From the NCBI RefSeq assembly GCF_046630445.1, contig NC_092333.1, positions 2,442,001 through 2,506,000 on the forward strand: a DNA stretch of 64,000 nucleotides. The letters are read 5' to 3'. Numbering within the stretch: position 1 is the first letter of the stretch; each line of letters opens with the position of its first letter. The notes under the pieces were generated by a model. The model was not told the origin of the DNA. It worked only from the letters and a program-made list of their open reading frames with translations, and did not search any database. The DNA is from Rutidosis leptorrhynchoides (Eukaryota > Streptophyta > Magnoliopsida > Asterales > Asteraceae). A program made the translations under genes and the position numbers. This document shows positions 1-11,443 of the stretch, piece by piece.

Positions 1-1180
1 CATTTAGAACAAGACCTACACATAACCCGCCACCTTTTTACAATCCAAACCACCACCATAAACCCACAACTATACAATCACCACCTCAAAAAGAACCACC
101 CCATCTAACACCCACTTATTTGAATCAATCATATTCTCTTTTATGAATCCTAGTTCAGTTACCATCATCAATCAATTTGTACGAAATAATACTACACGTT
201 TCTATTTAAAACTAAGAACTGCAAGCCTTTGGTCGTGGTCACTGCTTTGTGACTGGCCTCGTAAATTCTTTTTTTTTCTTTCCTATTCCGGTCACCAACC
301 CAAAAAACCCTCACAATCCATCTTTCCTTTTCCTGTAACTGCTTCTAAAGACCGACTGCTACTGTTATCATTTAATTCTGCTCCTGCACGTTCTTGTTAC
401 AAATCAAAGGGGAAGAAGTTGAACCACACAATTATTTGAAGTTGTCAATTTGATAGTATATATAAGATATTACAAAACCCTTTATCAAATATTCAAGTGG
501 GATTTAATAAAATATAAGTGTCCGACATATTTGGTAAACTAAAGTGATGTTACCACTTCTCTTTTTCATTGGCCTAAAGTTAACAACCAATTGACCACTT
601 GTTCCCACTTGTTGCTTAAAATAAGAAAGTTGGATGATTAAAGAATGATGATGTTGAATGAGGCGTGCCCAGCGAGTAAAAAGAAAAAAAAAAGATTCCA
701 TGTAATGATACAATCAAATGAACCGAAACCCTTTAGGGAGATTAGGACTAATAAATGGTTGGGCTTAGATATCCTAACTTGGGTCATTCCTATTTGTAGT
801 ATTGGGTCGAAATTTTTGATATTGTTGGACCGGGAATCAATTGGTTTACGTGTGGATTGACTTAGGAGATGATACATGATATGATAAACATGGGGTGACG
901 ATGATGAAGTGATGTTAAGAGGTGAAATGATTATGGGATGACAATGGAATTATGATAATGACAATAGTTAATGGTAATGGTGGTTACGGTATAACATGAA
1001 GGTGATGATAGTGATGATTATAATAGTGATTAGATTAATGATGATTATTAATGCTAGATGATGATGTCTACATAAAATGATAAAGAGTAGATGATTATGA
1101 TCATGACACTGTTGTTAAAGAAGAAGAAGAAACAGAATTGGGTTAAATAAAATATAGCTACGAATTTAAAACAGAAAGGT

Positions 1181-1252
1181 ATCCTCAGAGTAGTTGGTTA
1201 GGGTTGTTTTCGGGTTAGCGGGATGTCGCGGGTTCAAATCCGGATTTGGGCA
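1181..1252 (+). promoter_or_regulatory. tRNA-like pol III module in A 5' LTR
   Basis: A perfect B box (GGTTCAAATCC, 1231-1241) lies about 45 bases after an A-box-like stretch (TAGTTGGTTAGGG). Homologous modules occupy the LTRs of C and G in the same orientation relative to the element and also precede trinucleotide repeats. It is not a tRNA gene: no acceptor stem closes. A tRNA-derived SINE fragment is an alternative reading. Confidence 0.6.
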
Positions 1253-1287
1253 TTATTTTTAAGAGCTACTTTTATTGAGGTAGTATT

Positions 1288-1296
1288 TTCATTAAT

Positions 1297-1339
<43 letters not shown>

Positions 1340-1440
1340 TGAACATAAGTATTATTATTATTACAAATTATTATCATTATTATTTTTATCATTATTTTTA
1401 TTTTTAGTATTATCATTATTATTATTTTTACAACAAATAA
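1288..1440 (+). repeat. ATT/TTA trinucleotide repeat tract
   Basis: Interrupted ATT repeats follow the tRNA-like module. The copy in the other LTR (about 9859-9990) is shorter, so the tract changed length after insertion. Confidence 0.85.
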
Positions 1441-1772
1441 ATATTATGTATATAAAATTATACTTATAATAATATTACATATTATAAACATAAATTTTTT
1501 TTATTTATAAATATTCATATATAACAAATGATGTATTTTTTTTTTACATAATATTAATCATATATAAGTATTAATATAACTATATAAACATTAGTCATTT
1601 TTAAAGATACATACAAATTAAATATATATAATATATAATTTAAGATATAATAAATTTGTTCGATTATAAATATATGTGTTAATATATATAAATGATATAG
1701 GTTCGTGAATCCGATGCCAACCCTACTATTGTTAAATGTCGTCATATGTATTTTTACTACAAAATACATTAG

Positions 1773-2120
1773 GTGAGTTTCATTTGCTCCCTTTTACTCA
1801 TTATATTTTTGGGCTGAGAATACATGCACTATTTTAATAACTGTTTTACAATATTTATATGCGTGAGTTTCATTTGCTCCCTTTTACTCATTATATTTTT
1901 GGGCTGAGAATACATGCACTATTTTAATAACTATTTTACAATATTTATATGCGTGAGTTTCATTTGATCCCTTTTACTCTTTACGTTTTTGGGCTGAGAA
2001 TACATGCAAATGCTTTATTAACTGTTTTAAAACATTTATATGCGTGAGTTTCATTACTCCCTTTTTAAATGCTTTTGCAATATATATTTTTGGGACTGAG
2101 AATACATGCGCTGCTTTTAT
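1773..2120 (+). repeat. 90-bp tandem array of LTR promoter-like block
   Basis: Units begin GTGAGTTTCATT at 1773, 1863, 1953 and 2044: three full units of 90-91 bp and one partial. Each holds CTCCCTTTTACTC and TTTTTGGGCTGAGAATACATG. The same block is single-copy in the LTRs of B, C, D and G, so it was amplified in this lineage. Confidence 0.85.
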
Positions 2121-2889
2121 AAATGTTTTACGAGATAGACACAAGTAATCAAAACTACATTCTATGGTTGAATTATCGAAATCGAATATGCCCCTTTTTA
2201 TTAAGTCTGGTAATCTAAGAATTAGGGAACAGACACCCTAATTGATGCGAACTCTAAAGATAGATCTATCGGGCCCAACAAGCCCCATCCAAAGTATCGG
2301 ATGCTTTAGTACTTCGAAATTTATATTATGTCCGAAGGAGGATCCTGGAATGATGGGGATATTCTTGTATGCATATTGTAAATGTCGGTTACCAGGTGTT
2401 CAATCCATATGAATGATATTTTTGTCTCTATGCATGGGACATATGTTTATGAGAAATGGAAATATGAAATCTTGTGGTCTATTAAAATTATGAAATGATT
2501 ATTTATGTTAAACTAATGAACTCACCAACCTTTTGGTTGACACTTGAAAGCATGTTTATTCTCAGGTATGAAAGAAATCTTCCGCTGTGTATTAGCTCAT
2601 ATTAGAGACATTACTTGGAGTCATTCATGGCATATTTCAAAAGACGTTGCATTCGAGTCATTGAGTTCATCAAGATTATTATTAAGTCAATTATAGTTAG
2701 ATGTATTATGAAATGGTATGCATGCCGTTAACTTTCGATGTAATGAAAGATTGTCTTTTCAAAAACGAATGCAATGTTTGTAAAATGTATCATATAGAGG
2801 TCAAGTACCTCGCGATGTAATCAACTGTTGTGAATCGTTTATAATCGATATGGACTTCGTCCAGATGGATTAGGACGGGTCTTCACAGT

Positions 2890-2900
2890 TGGTACCAGAG
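2890..2900 (+). other. Primer binding site, element A
   Basis: TGGTACCAGAG begins two bases after the LTR. It resembles the initiator-Met tRNA 3' complement (TGGTATCAGAG) seen in C, D and G, with one change. Confidence 0.75.
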
Positions 2901-3319
2901 AGGTGGTCTTAGCGAACCATGTCTACATTAGTGTGTCTAACTGATAAGTTGTTAGGATGCATTAGTGAGTCTGGACTTCGACCGTGTCTGCATGTCAAAA
3001 GTTTTGCTTATCATTTTGTGTCTAAAATTACCTGCTTATCATTCTTAGAAAATCACTTGCTTATCATTCTTAGTCTAGACACGTTTTACTGCATTGACTG
3101 CATGAATAGTGTATAGACAAAATTCATATCTTAGCGTATCTGCTACTTCATATCTTAGCGTATCTGTTACTGTAACTTTGCCTGACAACTTTCGTAGATT
3201 CCTCCGTAACTTATGGAATTTTAGTATTATATATGCATATGTAAATTATGTATTGCAGGGTACTAATCTACATCCTATAATCTATTTCTTATCGAACATC
3301 CTTCATCTGATCGTACGAG

Positions 3320-3727
3320 ATGTATCCTGCAACCAGTTCGAGTCCCTCAGATTCCGATAGCTATTCCGATAGTTATTCCGACAGCTATTCCGACATAGAT
3401 GTTCACCTAAGCTCCGAAAACAGCGTCATCGGCATGAATCAACCAATCAACCATTATCAATTCATCTGATGGGTTTGTAGTCGACTTAATTAATGGAAAC
3501 GCGCAGAAGGTAATCCCTTCCACCAACCGAATTCACCTCTTGACAATGAACCTGAAGCGTTTACCGGCGAACCTGTTCGAGACACCATTTTCAATCTCAT
3601 TTCCAAGGTAACTCGACAAGATTATATTCTATCCACAATTCTGAACCTTATTCATCCGCTCGTTTTGACCGACAATCATCCTGGAGTAATAAGTCAACGA
3701 ACTTCGCACTCGAATAATCAATTCTGA
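3320..3727 (+). pseudogene. Mini-gag remnant, element A
   Basis: One frame of 135 codons from ATG at 3320 to TGA at 3725, with two internal stops (3467-3469, 3491-3493) and no frameshift. Near the start are Ser-Asp-Ser-Tyr repeats, then LSSENSVIGMNQPI, then NEPEAFTGEPVRDTIFNLIS and an LIHPL motif. The same modules in the same order occur in C, D and G. It resembles the N-terminal part of a Gypsy gag, but there is no zinc knuckle. Family assignment is by context; it could be an element-specific protein unrelated to structural gag. Non-functional as it stands. Confidence 0.65.
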
Positions 3728-4082
3728 GAATATGGTGCAAAATGTACCAGCTTCAGCAATATCACCGGCACCAACAGTACCATCAATAACAGCACCAGTA
3801 CCATCAACAACCCATGCTTCAATATCATCATCTGTACTTTGAGTATGATCTTCGTTCTACGTATCGTTCTACCTCATTTATCTTCGTTCGACATGGCGAA
3901 TATGTAATCTCTAAAGTTTTAGAGATTATTTATTCTAGTTCCAACCGAAAAGCAAATGAGTTTAATATCATATTAACTCATTAAATCCATGAATACATCT
4001 GAAGAAAATATATATGTATATATGTTTTAATAAAGATTGTATTTTAAAAATTCTCTTGTACAAACTGTTAATGGTGAAAATA

Positions 4083-4104
4083 TTTTAACGGGTAGGTAAT
4101 ACCC
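4083..4104 (+). other. Central copy of junction motif, element A
   Basis: TTTTAACGGGTAGGTAATACCC shares the 15-base core TTTAACGGGTAGGTA with the block at 7010-7023 next to the 3' LTR. The equivalent position in C, D and G carries the same motif, always followed by an ACCC/ATACCC continuation. Confidence 0.65.
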
Positions 4105-4547
4105 TGAAAATATTTAGATTTCACATTAATAAGTTACACTGTACATTCTTCGAATTTGATTCAACAGCCATTTACTATCCTACTTACATCCACAGATATA
4201 CGTATCTGTTCACCGCAGAATAACCAATTTCATTCAATTTCATATTTGGATTTTGACCTATCAGAATCCAACAAGTGGCATAATGAAGAAAACATTTGAC
4301 AAAATAAAATTTGTTATAAACAAACAAATTAACTATGAGAAATTTTGTTAAGAATCCACGCTAACTGTTCCTAGCTAATTGTTCCTAGCTAACTGATTAC
4401 ATTTTATTTATCGCAATTTAATTATCGCAATTTACATTCTCACAATTTTATTTATTGTCATTTAATTTCTGTTATTTACTTTACGCACTTTATTTATCGT
4501 TATTTAATTCCTGTTATTTATTTTACGCACTTTAAATATCGGGATAC

Positions 4548-4760
4548 GTATACAAGGTTTTGACATATCATATCGACGCATTTATATATATTATTTGGAA
4601 TAACCATAGACACTCTATATGCAGTAATGAACGAGTTCTCTATAAAGGGTTGAGGTTGATTCTACAATAATATATATAGTTTGAGTTGTGATCGAGTCTG
4701 AGATGTATACGGGTCACGATACGTATTAATTAATTCGTATATTATATATTAAACTATATA
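4548..4760 (+). repeat. LTR-derived segment within A internal region
   Basis: Strongly resembles part of B's 3' LTR (about 16440-16640), sharing TTTTGACATATCATATCGAC, CATAGACACTCTATATGCAG and AGGGTTGAGGTTGATTC in the same order. C's internal region has the same segment in the same orientation relative to the element, so it was present in their common ancestor. Confidence 0.7.
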
Positions 4761-5055
4761 TGAATTTTTGGACTGTTACTGTGGACTATCGACTGTGGAC
4801 GAATAATATTGGACAATTAAAATGAATTAAAATACTGATTATAACATATGAAACTAAATAATTCTTCAAGTTTGCCACTTGATTTCATCTTACACCTCAT
4901 CTGTATCTTGACGATTTCAACCTGCGTTCAAACCTTTCATGATTCTTAAAAACAATTCAATCGAGAGGATGAACCAACCGCATTTCATCTGCGGAAGAAA
5001 AGATTGATGCATATAACTTTTCACCTGAGAAACTCTCGGCAACTGAGTAAACGTT

Positions 5056-5330
5056 TAAAACGTAGCGATGCTAATTTCTTAGTGTTATTATTACCCAAAA
5101 TAACTTTGCAATCCCTTTCCAAATTAGCAAATTTTGTCACATCTCCAGCAAGTTAACTTTGACTTTTTGTTCGAAACAACCTTATTATAACCTTGATTTA
5201 TATGTGTACTCTTTTATTGTTACCGGAGAACCTTTTATATTTAACCATATTACCAAAAGATGTACCAGCAACCTCGTCACTCCTTGGTTTAAATCTCTCC
5301 GACAAGTCACTATAGTTATCTATTGAAGTC
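5056..5330 (-). pseudogene. Antisense CCHC-like coding block, element A
   Basis: On the strand opposite to the element, a decayed frame reads like the block at 22292-22530: a SERFKPRSDEV-like stretch, KRFSGNN, then CWRCDKI followed by a FGKG stretch. The spacing suggests a retroelement-type CCHC zinc knuckle disrupted by a small indel. Three copies (A, C, D) share it; G lacks it. Source gene unknown. Confidence 0.4.
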
Positions 5331-5518
5331 TCATCAGGTACTCATCCGTATCTTGTAACAAGAATTGCCATACCAATTATCGGGAATCAGTAATCAGTAC
5401 TTTGAAAACTCACAGCATATCTACATCAACCGTTATATGTATAACATTTATCTCTTAGAATTATGATATTTCATTCTGAAATTCTGAAAAGCACTCAGTC
5501 TACAAATCAATACTCTAA

Positions 5519-5740
5519 ATGTTGAAAAAGCTGAATGAAGCAGCAGAAATCGTAGGCAACTGTAAACGACCTCAATCATCGGAAGTGATGATAAAGAATA
5601 TTAGGTTGGAAAAGGTCAGAAAAGTTGGAACTGGAAAACGAATTGAGTTAACCACGAAGGAAATCAAGGACAAATACAAGGACCATATCCTATATTAAAA
5701 GAATCCAGATAATTCTGGATCCGATGAAATCTTTAGGGAA
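5519..5740 (+). pseudogene. PABP-like fragment, element A copy
   Basis: The most decayed of four copies. Across two frames one reads EAAEIV, DDKEY-stop-VGKGQK, GKRIELTTKE and SDEIFREYL. These line up in order with the end of an RRM (DDKEWYVGKAQKK), the linker and the start of the next RRM of plant cytoplasmic poly(A)-binding protein. Identification rests mainly on the better D and G copies. It has stops and frameshifts and cannot encode a working domain. Confidence 0.6.
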
Positions 5741-5977
5741 TATCTTGCCCTGAAGCCATGTTATAATCTTGAGGAAATTTTTATTTATCAACCTTCGAAC
5801 TTTGAAATTCCAAAATATCATCATAAATATCTTCGATATTTCTGAGGATATTTTTCATAAATATTCTTGTCCGAAATTATTTACCTCTATGTGTTTTCTG
5901 TACTTCGTTGTATTGGGAACTTCTGTAAAATTTAAGTATAAATTATAAATGAATTGTAGAGAAGTGTTGGGAGTTGA

Positions 5978-6040
5978 AGCATGAGTTAGTATAATATAAT
6001 GGCGCTTGGCCAACGTAATTATATTACAGTAGGTCATGCT
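5978..6040 (+). other. Conserved hairpin, element A copy
   Basis: AGCATGAGTTAGTATAATAT on the left arm pairs with a right arm whose reverse complement starts AGCATGACCTACTGTAATAT; the arms are about 28 bases with few mismatches and a short loop. Copies lie at 21587, 37468 and 55653, always downstream of the PABP-like fragment. Confidence 0.75.
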
Positions 6041-6988
6041 GAGTTTCTAATGAAACGTGATGATGGTTCACAGTAGATCATACCACTACCATGTGTCATG
6101 TTACATAACTCTATCATTCTACTTAACTTCTGAACACATCAAGAAAATATATTCTTGATGGTTCTACTTTCTGTGATGTTGATAAATTTGAAAATCAAAT
6201 TGTGCTATTTCGTTCCTTCCTGCTTAGAATATTGTGATCAATCGAAATTTCACACCTACAAATTCTGGATCATTATTCGCTTGACTTGAAGTAGGGAAGA
6301 GAAAAAAAAAATTATGGAACTTCGAAATATAATGGAAAAAATATAAAGCCCAACAACAGCACGGGAATTACAAACCGTGTATATCAATGCGTATAACAAT
6401 ATAAAGACACGGGAGAATTAAAAACATTATAACTACAAGGGCATAGTAGAAGTAAACAAATTTTTCTGTTAGAAGATTAAAAAGAAGGATGACAGAAATG
6501 ATAATTAGAAAAATATCAAGGATTAGAACTGGATTAACATTTTCATAATCTTTTGGATGTATGAAATAAGAAAGAAAGTATAGAAATGGTGAGAATAATG
6601 GAACGGAAAAGTTTAATTTATAATGGAAGTATCAGACAATTTAATCGAGGCAGATGGTCGCATTTAATTAAAGAGATCCTCATTTCCTTATTCACCTAAG
6701 AATCAAATCTTATAGAGTTCAAAAATTTTCTTTTAAATCCCTTGAATTCCGGAATTCAAACAAGACAACATTAAAAGTTAAGACCCATCTTATTTTTCTA
6801 AATTCAAACCTGACTACGTCAAAAGTTAAAACAAATCTTTAATTCTCATTTCATTCTTTTGTGATAGCTTCATTCGTGCTCTTCGAATAATCGAATTCAT
6901 CCATATTAATCAATGATGATAAAACTCTATTTATCAACTCATATTCATCTTGAAAACATTTTTATGGTTAGCCATGACGACCTCGATT

Positions 6989-7024
6989 AAATTTCGGGAC
7001 GAAATTTCTTTAACGGGTAGGTAC
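6989..7024 (+). other. 3' junction block (atypical polypurine tract), element A
   Basis: Palindrome AAATTTCG-GGA-CGAAATTT, then CTTTAACGGGTAGGTAC, then the LTR. The usual purine run before a 3' LTR is missing; GGGTAGG is the only purine-rich part. B, C and G have the same block. Confidence 0.75.
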
Positions 7025-7189
7025 TGTGACGACCCGGAAATTTTCGACCAAATTTAAACTTAATCTTTATATGTTTCCGACACGATAAGCAAAGTCTGTA
7101 AGGTTGAGTCTTAAAAAGTTGAACTATTTCATATATTCAATTGACCTTCGACTGCTCTCGACGACTCACAAACAATTGATTGTAAATAG

Positions 7190-7459
<270 letters not shown>

Positions 7460-9747
7460 TTCGAAATCATTTTAGTAAATGATTTTAGCACTATAAGATA
7501 CTTAGCTCTACTATTATGACTTCTGTGCATAAGATTTTAATTTACATTTACTGTTTATTGTAAATTGTAATATTAAGATTAGATATATTAGTTGGGACGA
7601 AAGTTAATAAGAATTATGAAGCTTTTAAGCTAATAAAAATTATTTTTTTTATCTAAACTAGAAATTATATATTACATTTTTTTTGTATACTCCATATTGT
7701 ATTTGGGACGGGGGAACACAGGACGGACAAACTAATTACGAGTCACTTTATAAAAACTGTAAACAAAAATAAATATTTATAATTATACTTTTACCCGAAA
7801 ATTTTTAACAACAGAGCTCGAAATATCATTTCGCAATTACACGGAATCATTAAGTGACATAGTAAACGACGACTTTACTATTTTTGATTCACATTACACG
7901 TTTTATTATATTTATTTATATTTATGTTATTATAATTATTATAATTATATTATTACTTTATGATTGATAGAATCAATCCGATAATTAAAAGTGTCGGTAG
8001 ATAATTACAAGGATTATGATGGCTTCACTGTAGGCCATTAGATATTTCTTAAACTATGACACTACTAATTGCTTTGGATCCCATTACAAATACATTATAT
8101 ATGATATTCATATGCATATGCATATTACATACACATACATAAAATCCACTCGGTTTGATACTCATACTCGCCATCACACACCAACGGACCACCACCAAGG
8201 TTCCATCATCACCACCAACCCTACAACCGTCATCTCCACCATCACGAGCCACCACTGGTCACCCATTAAACCACTCGTCAACTCAACCAAGAAACGAGAC
8301 CACAATCTTCAATCGTTGAAACAACCTCCAACACCATTATCACAGCTGCTACATGTTCGATCCTGTTCCTGTCACTTCAACGTCCATATTCATCACCACG
8401 AAAACTTGTTCAGTCACTGTATCTCTCAAACAATTTGCAAAGATCAAACACCTTGTCTTCCTACCGGCCTCACACATAGGTAATTACATATACATACACT
8501 ACATGTAAGTGAAACCTACGATTTAATTACCTATGTAATATCGAGTATAAATTTTCTTTCCTGTTTACATTTAGAACAAGACCTACACATAACCCGCCAA
8601 CTTTTTACAATCCAAACCACCACCATAAACCCACAACTATACAATCACCACCTCAAAAAGAACCACCCCATCTAACACCCACTTATTTGAATCGATCATA
8701 TTCTCTTTTATGAATCCTAGTTCAGTTACCATCATCAATCAATTTGTACGAAATAATACTACACGTTTCTATTTAAAACTAAGAACCGCAAGCCTTTGGT
8801 CGTGGTCACTGCTTTGTGACTGCCCTCGTAAATTCTTTTTTTTTCTTTCCTATTCCGGTCACCAACCCAACAAACCCTCACTAATCCATCTTTCCTTTTC
8901 CTGTAACTGCTTCTAAAGACCGACTGCTACTGCTATCATTTAATTCTGCTCCCGCACGTTCTTGTTACAAATCAAAGGGGAAGAAGTTGAACCACACAAT
9001 TATTTGAAGTTGTCAATTTGATAGTATATATAAGATATTACAAAACCCTTTATCAAATATTCAAGTGGGATTTAATAAAATATAAGTGTCTGACATATTT
9101 GGTAAACTAAAGTGATGTTACCACTTCTCTTTTTCATTGGCCTAAAGTTACCAACCAATTGACCACTTGTTCCCACTTGTTGCTTAAAATAAGAAAGTTG
9201 GATGATTAAAGAATGATGATGTTGAATGAGGCGTGCCCAGCGAGTAAAAAGAAAAAAAAAGATCACATGTAATGATACAATGAAATGAACCGAAACCCTT
9301 TAGGGAGATTAGGACTAATAAATGGTTGGGCTTAGATATCCTAACTTGGGTCGTTCCTATTTGTAGTATTGGGCCGAAATTTTTGATATTGTTGGACCGG
9401 GAATCAATTGGTTTACGTGTGGATTGACTTAGGAGATGATACATGATATGATAAACATGGGGTGACGATGATGAAGTGATGTTAAGAGGTGAAATTATTA
9501 TGGGATGACAATGGAATTATGATAATGACAATAGTTAATGGTAATGGTGGTTACGGTATAACATGAAGGTGATGATAGTGATGATTATAATAGTGATTAG
9601 ATTAATGATGATTGTTAATGCTAGATGATGATGTCTACATAAAATGATAAAGAGTAGATGATTATGATCATGACACTGTTGTTAAAGAAGAAGAAGAAAT
9701 AGAATTGGGTTAAATAAAATATAGCTACGAATTTAAAACAGAAAGGT

Positions 9748-9819
9748 ATCCTCAGAGTAGTTGGTTAGGGTTGTTTTCGGGTTAGCGGGATGTCGCGGGT
9801 TCAAATCCGGATTTGGGCA
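9748..9819 (+). promoter_or_regulatory. tRNA-like pol III module in A 3' LTR
   Basis: Same as 1181-1252; B box GGTTCAAATCC at 9798-9808. Confidence 0.6.
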
Positions 9820-9862
9820 TTATTTTTAAGAGCTACTTTTATTGAGGTAGTATTTTCATTAA

Positions 9863-9898
<36 letters not shown>

Positions 9899-10328
9899 GA
9901 ACATAAGTATTATTATTATTACAAATTATTATCATTATTATTTTTATCATTATTTTTATTTTTAGTATTATCATTATTATTATTTTTACAACAAATAAAT
10001 ATTATGTATATAAAATTATACTTATAATAATATTACATATTATAAACATAATTTTTTTTTATTTATAAATATTCATATATAACAAATGATGTATTTTTTT
10101 TACATAATATTAATCATATATAAGTATTAATATAACTATATAAATATTAGTCATTTTTAAAGATACATACAAATTAAATATATATAATATATAATTTAAG
10201 ATATAATAAATTTGTTCGATTATAAATATATGTGTTAATATATATAAATGATATAGGTTCGTGAATCCGAGGCCAACCCTACTATTGTTAAATGTCGTCA
10301 TATGTATTTTTACTACAAAATACATTAG

Positions 10329-10680
10329 GTGAGTTTCATTTGCTCCCTTTTACTCATTATATTTTTGGGCTGAGAATACATGCACTATTTTAATAACTGT
10401 TTTACAATATTTATATGCGTGAGTTTCATTTGCTCCCTTTTACTCATTATATTTTTGGGCTGAGAATACATGCACTATTTTAATAACTGTTTTACAATAT
10501 TTATATGCGTGAGTTTCATTTGATCCCTTTTACTCTTTACGTTTTTGGGCTGAGAATACATGCAAATGCTTTATTAATTGTTTTAAAACATTTATATGCA
10601 TGAGTTTCATTACTCTCTTTTTAAATGCTTTTGCAATATATATTTTTGGGACTGAGAATACATGCACTGCTTTTATAAAT
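10329..10680 (+). repeat. 90-bp tandem array in A 3' LTR
   Basis: Units begin at 10329, 10419, 10509 and about 10600; counterpart of 1773-2120, so the array predates insertion. Confidence 0.85.
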
Positions 10681-11443
10681 GTTTTACGAGATAGATGCAA
10701 GTAATCGAAACTACATTCTATGGTTGAATTATCGAAATCGAATATGCCACTTTTTATTAAGTCTGGTAATCTAAGAATTAGGGAATAGACACCCTAATTG
10801 ACGCGAACTCTAAAGATAGATCTATCGGGCCCAACAAGCCCCATCTAAAGTACCAGATGCTTTAGTACTTCGAAATTTATATCATGTCCGAAGGAGGATC
10901 CCGTAATGATGGGGATATTCTTGTATGCATATTGTAAATGTCGGTTACCAGGTGTTCAATCCATATGAATGATATTTTTATCTCTATGCATGGGACATAT
11001 GTTTATGAGAAATGGAAATATGAAATCTTGTGGTCTATTAAAATTATGAAATGATTATTTATGTTAAACTAATGAACTTACCAACCTTTTGGTTGACACT
11101 TGAAAGCATGTTTATTCTCAGGTATGAAAGAAATCTCCCGCTGTGCATTAGCTCATATTAGAGACATTATTTGGAGTCATTCATGGCATATTTCAAAAGA
11201 CGTTGCATTCGAGTCGTTGAGTTCATCAAGATTATTATTAAGTCAATTATAGTTCGATGTATTATGAAATGGTATGCATGCCGTTAACTTTCGATGTAAT
11301 GAAAGATTGTCTTTTCAAAAATGAATGCAATGTTTGTAAAATGTATCATATAGAGGTCAAGTACCTCGCGATGTAATCAACTGTTGTGAATCGTTTATAA
11401 TCGATATGGACTTCGTCCGGATGGATTAGGACGGGTCTCCACA

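Larger units (their letters stand above)
1..2887 (+). mobile_element. Element A 5' LTR (last two thirds)
   Basis: Matches 8571-11443 nearly base for base, ending ...CTTCACA before the primer binding site. It holds the tRNA-like module (1181-1252), an ATT repeat, the 90-bp promoter-block array (1773-2120), and a conserved R/U5-like stretch near 2540-2620 (GCATGTTTATTCTCAGG, then TTCCGCTGTG) also seen in B, C, D and G. Short reading frames at 143-439 and elsewhere are not supported as genes. Confidence 0.88.
2888..7024 (+). other. Element A internal region, no pol
   Basis: Order: primer binding site, mini-gag, central junction-like motif, LTR-derived segment, antisense CCHC block, PABP-like fragment, hairpin, about 0.9 kb of AT-rich sequence without recognisable coding, then the 3' junction block. 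No reverse transcriptase, RNase H or integrase motif is visible in any frame. Confidence 0.8.

Noticed and set aside
143-439. 98-codon plus-strand frame in A LTR (and the 68-codon version at 8710-8916)
   Set aside because: Present twice only because the LTR is duplicated; the second copy is cut short by an indel, with no known motif.
1773-2120. CRISPR-like array
   Set aside because: Adjacent 90-bp units without unique spacers, in a plant LTR; it is a tandem repeat.
8112-8483. 123-codon His/Thr-rich frame
   Set aside because: Low-complexity ACC/CAT-rich LTR sequence; no domain.
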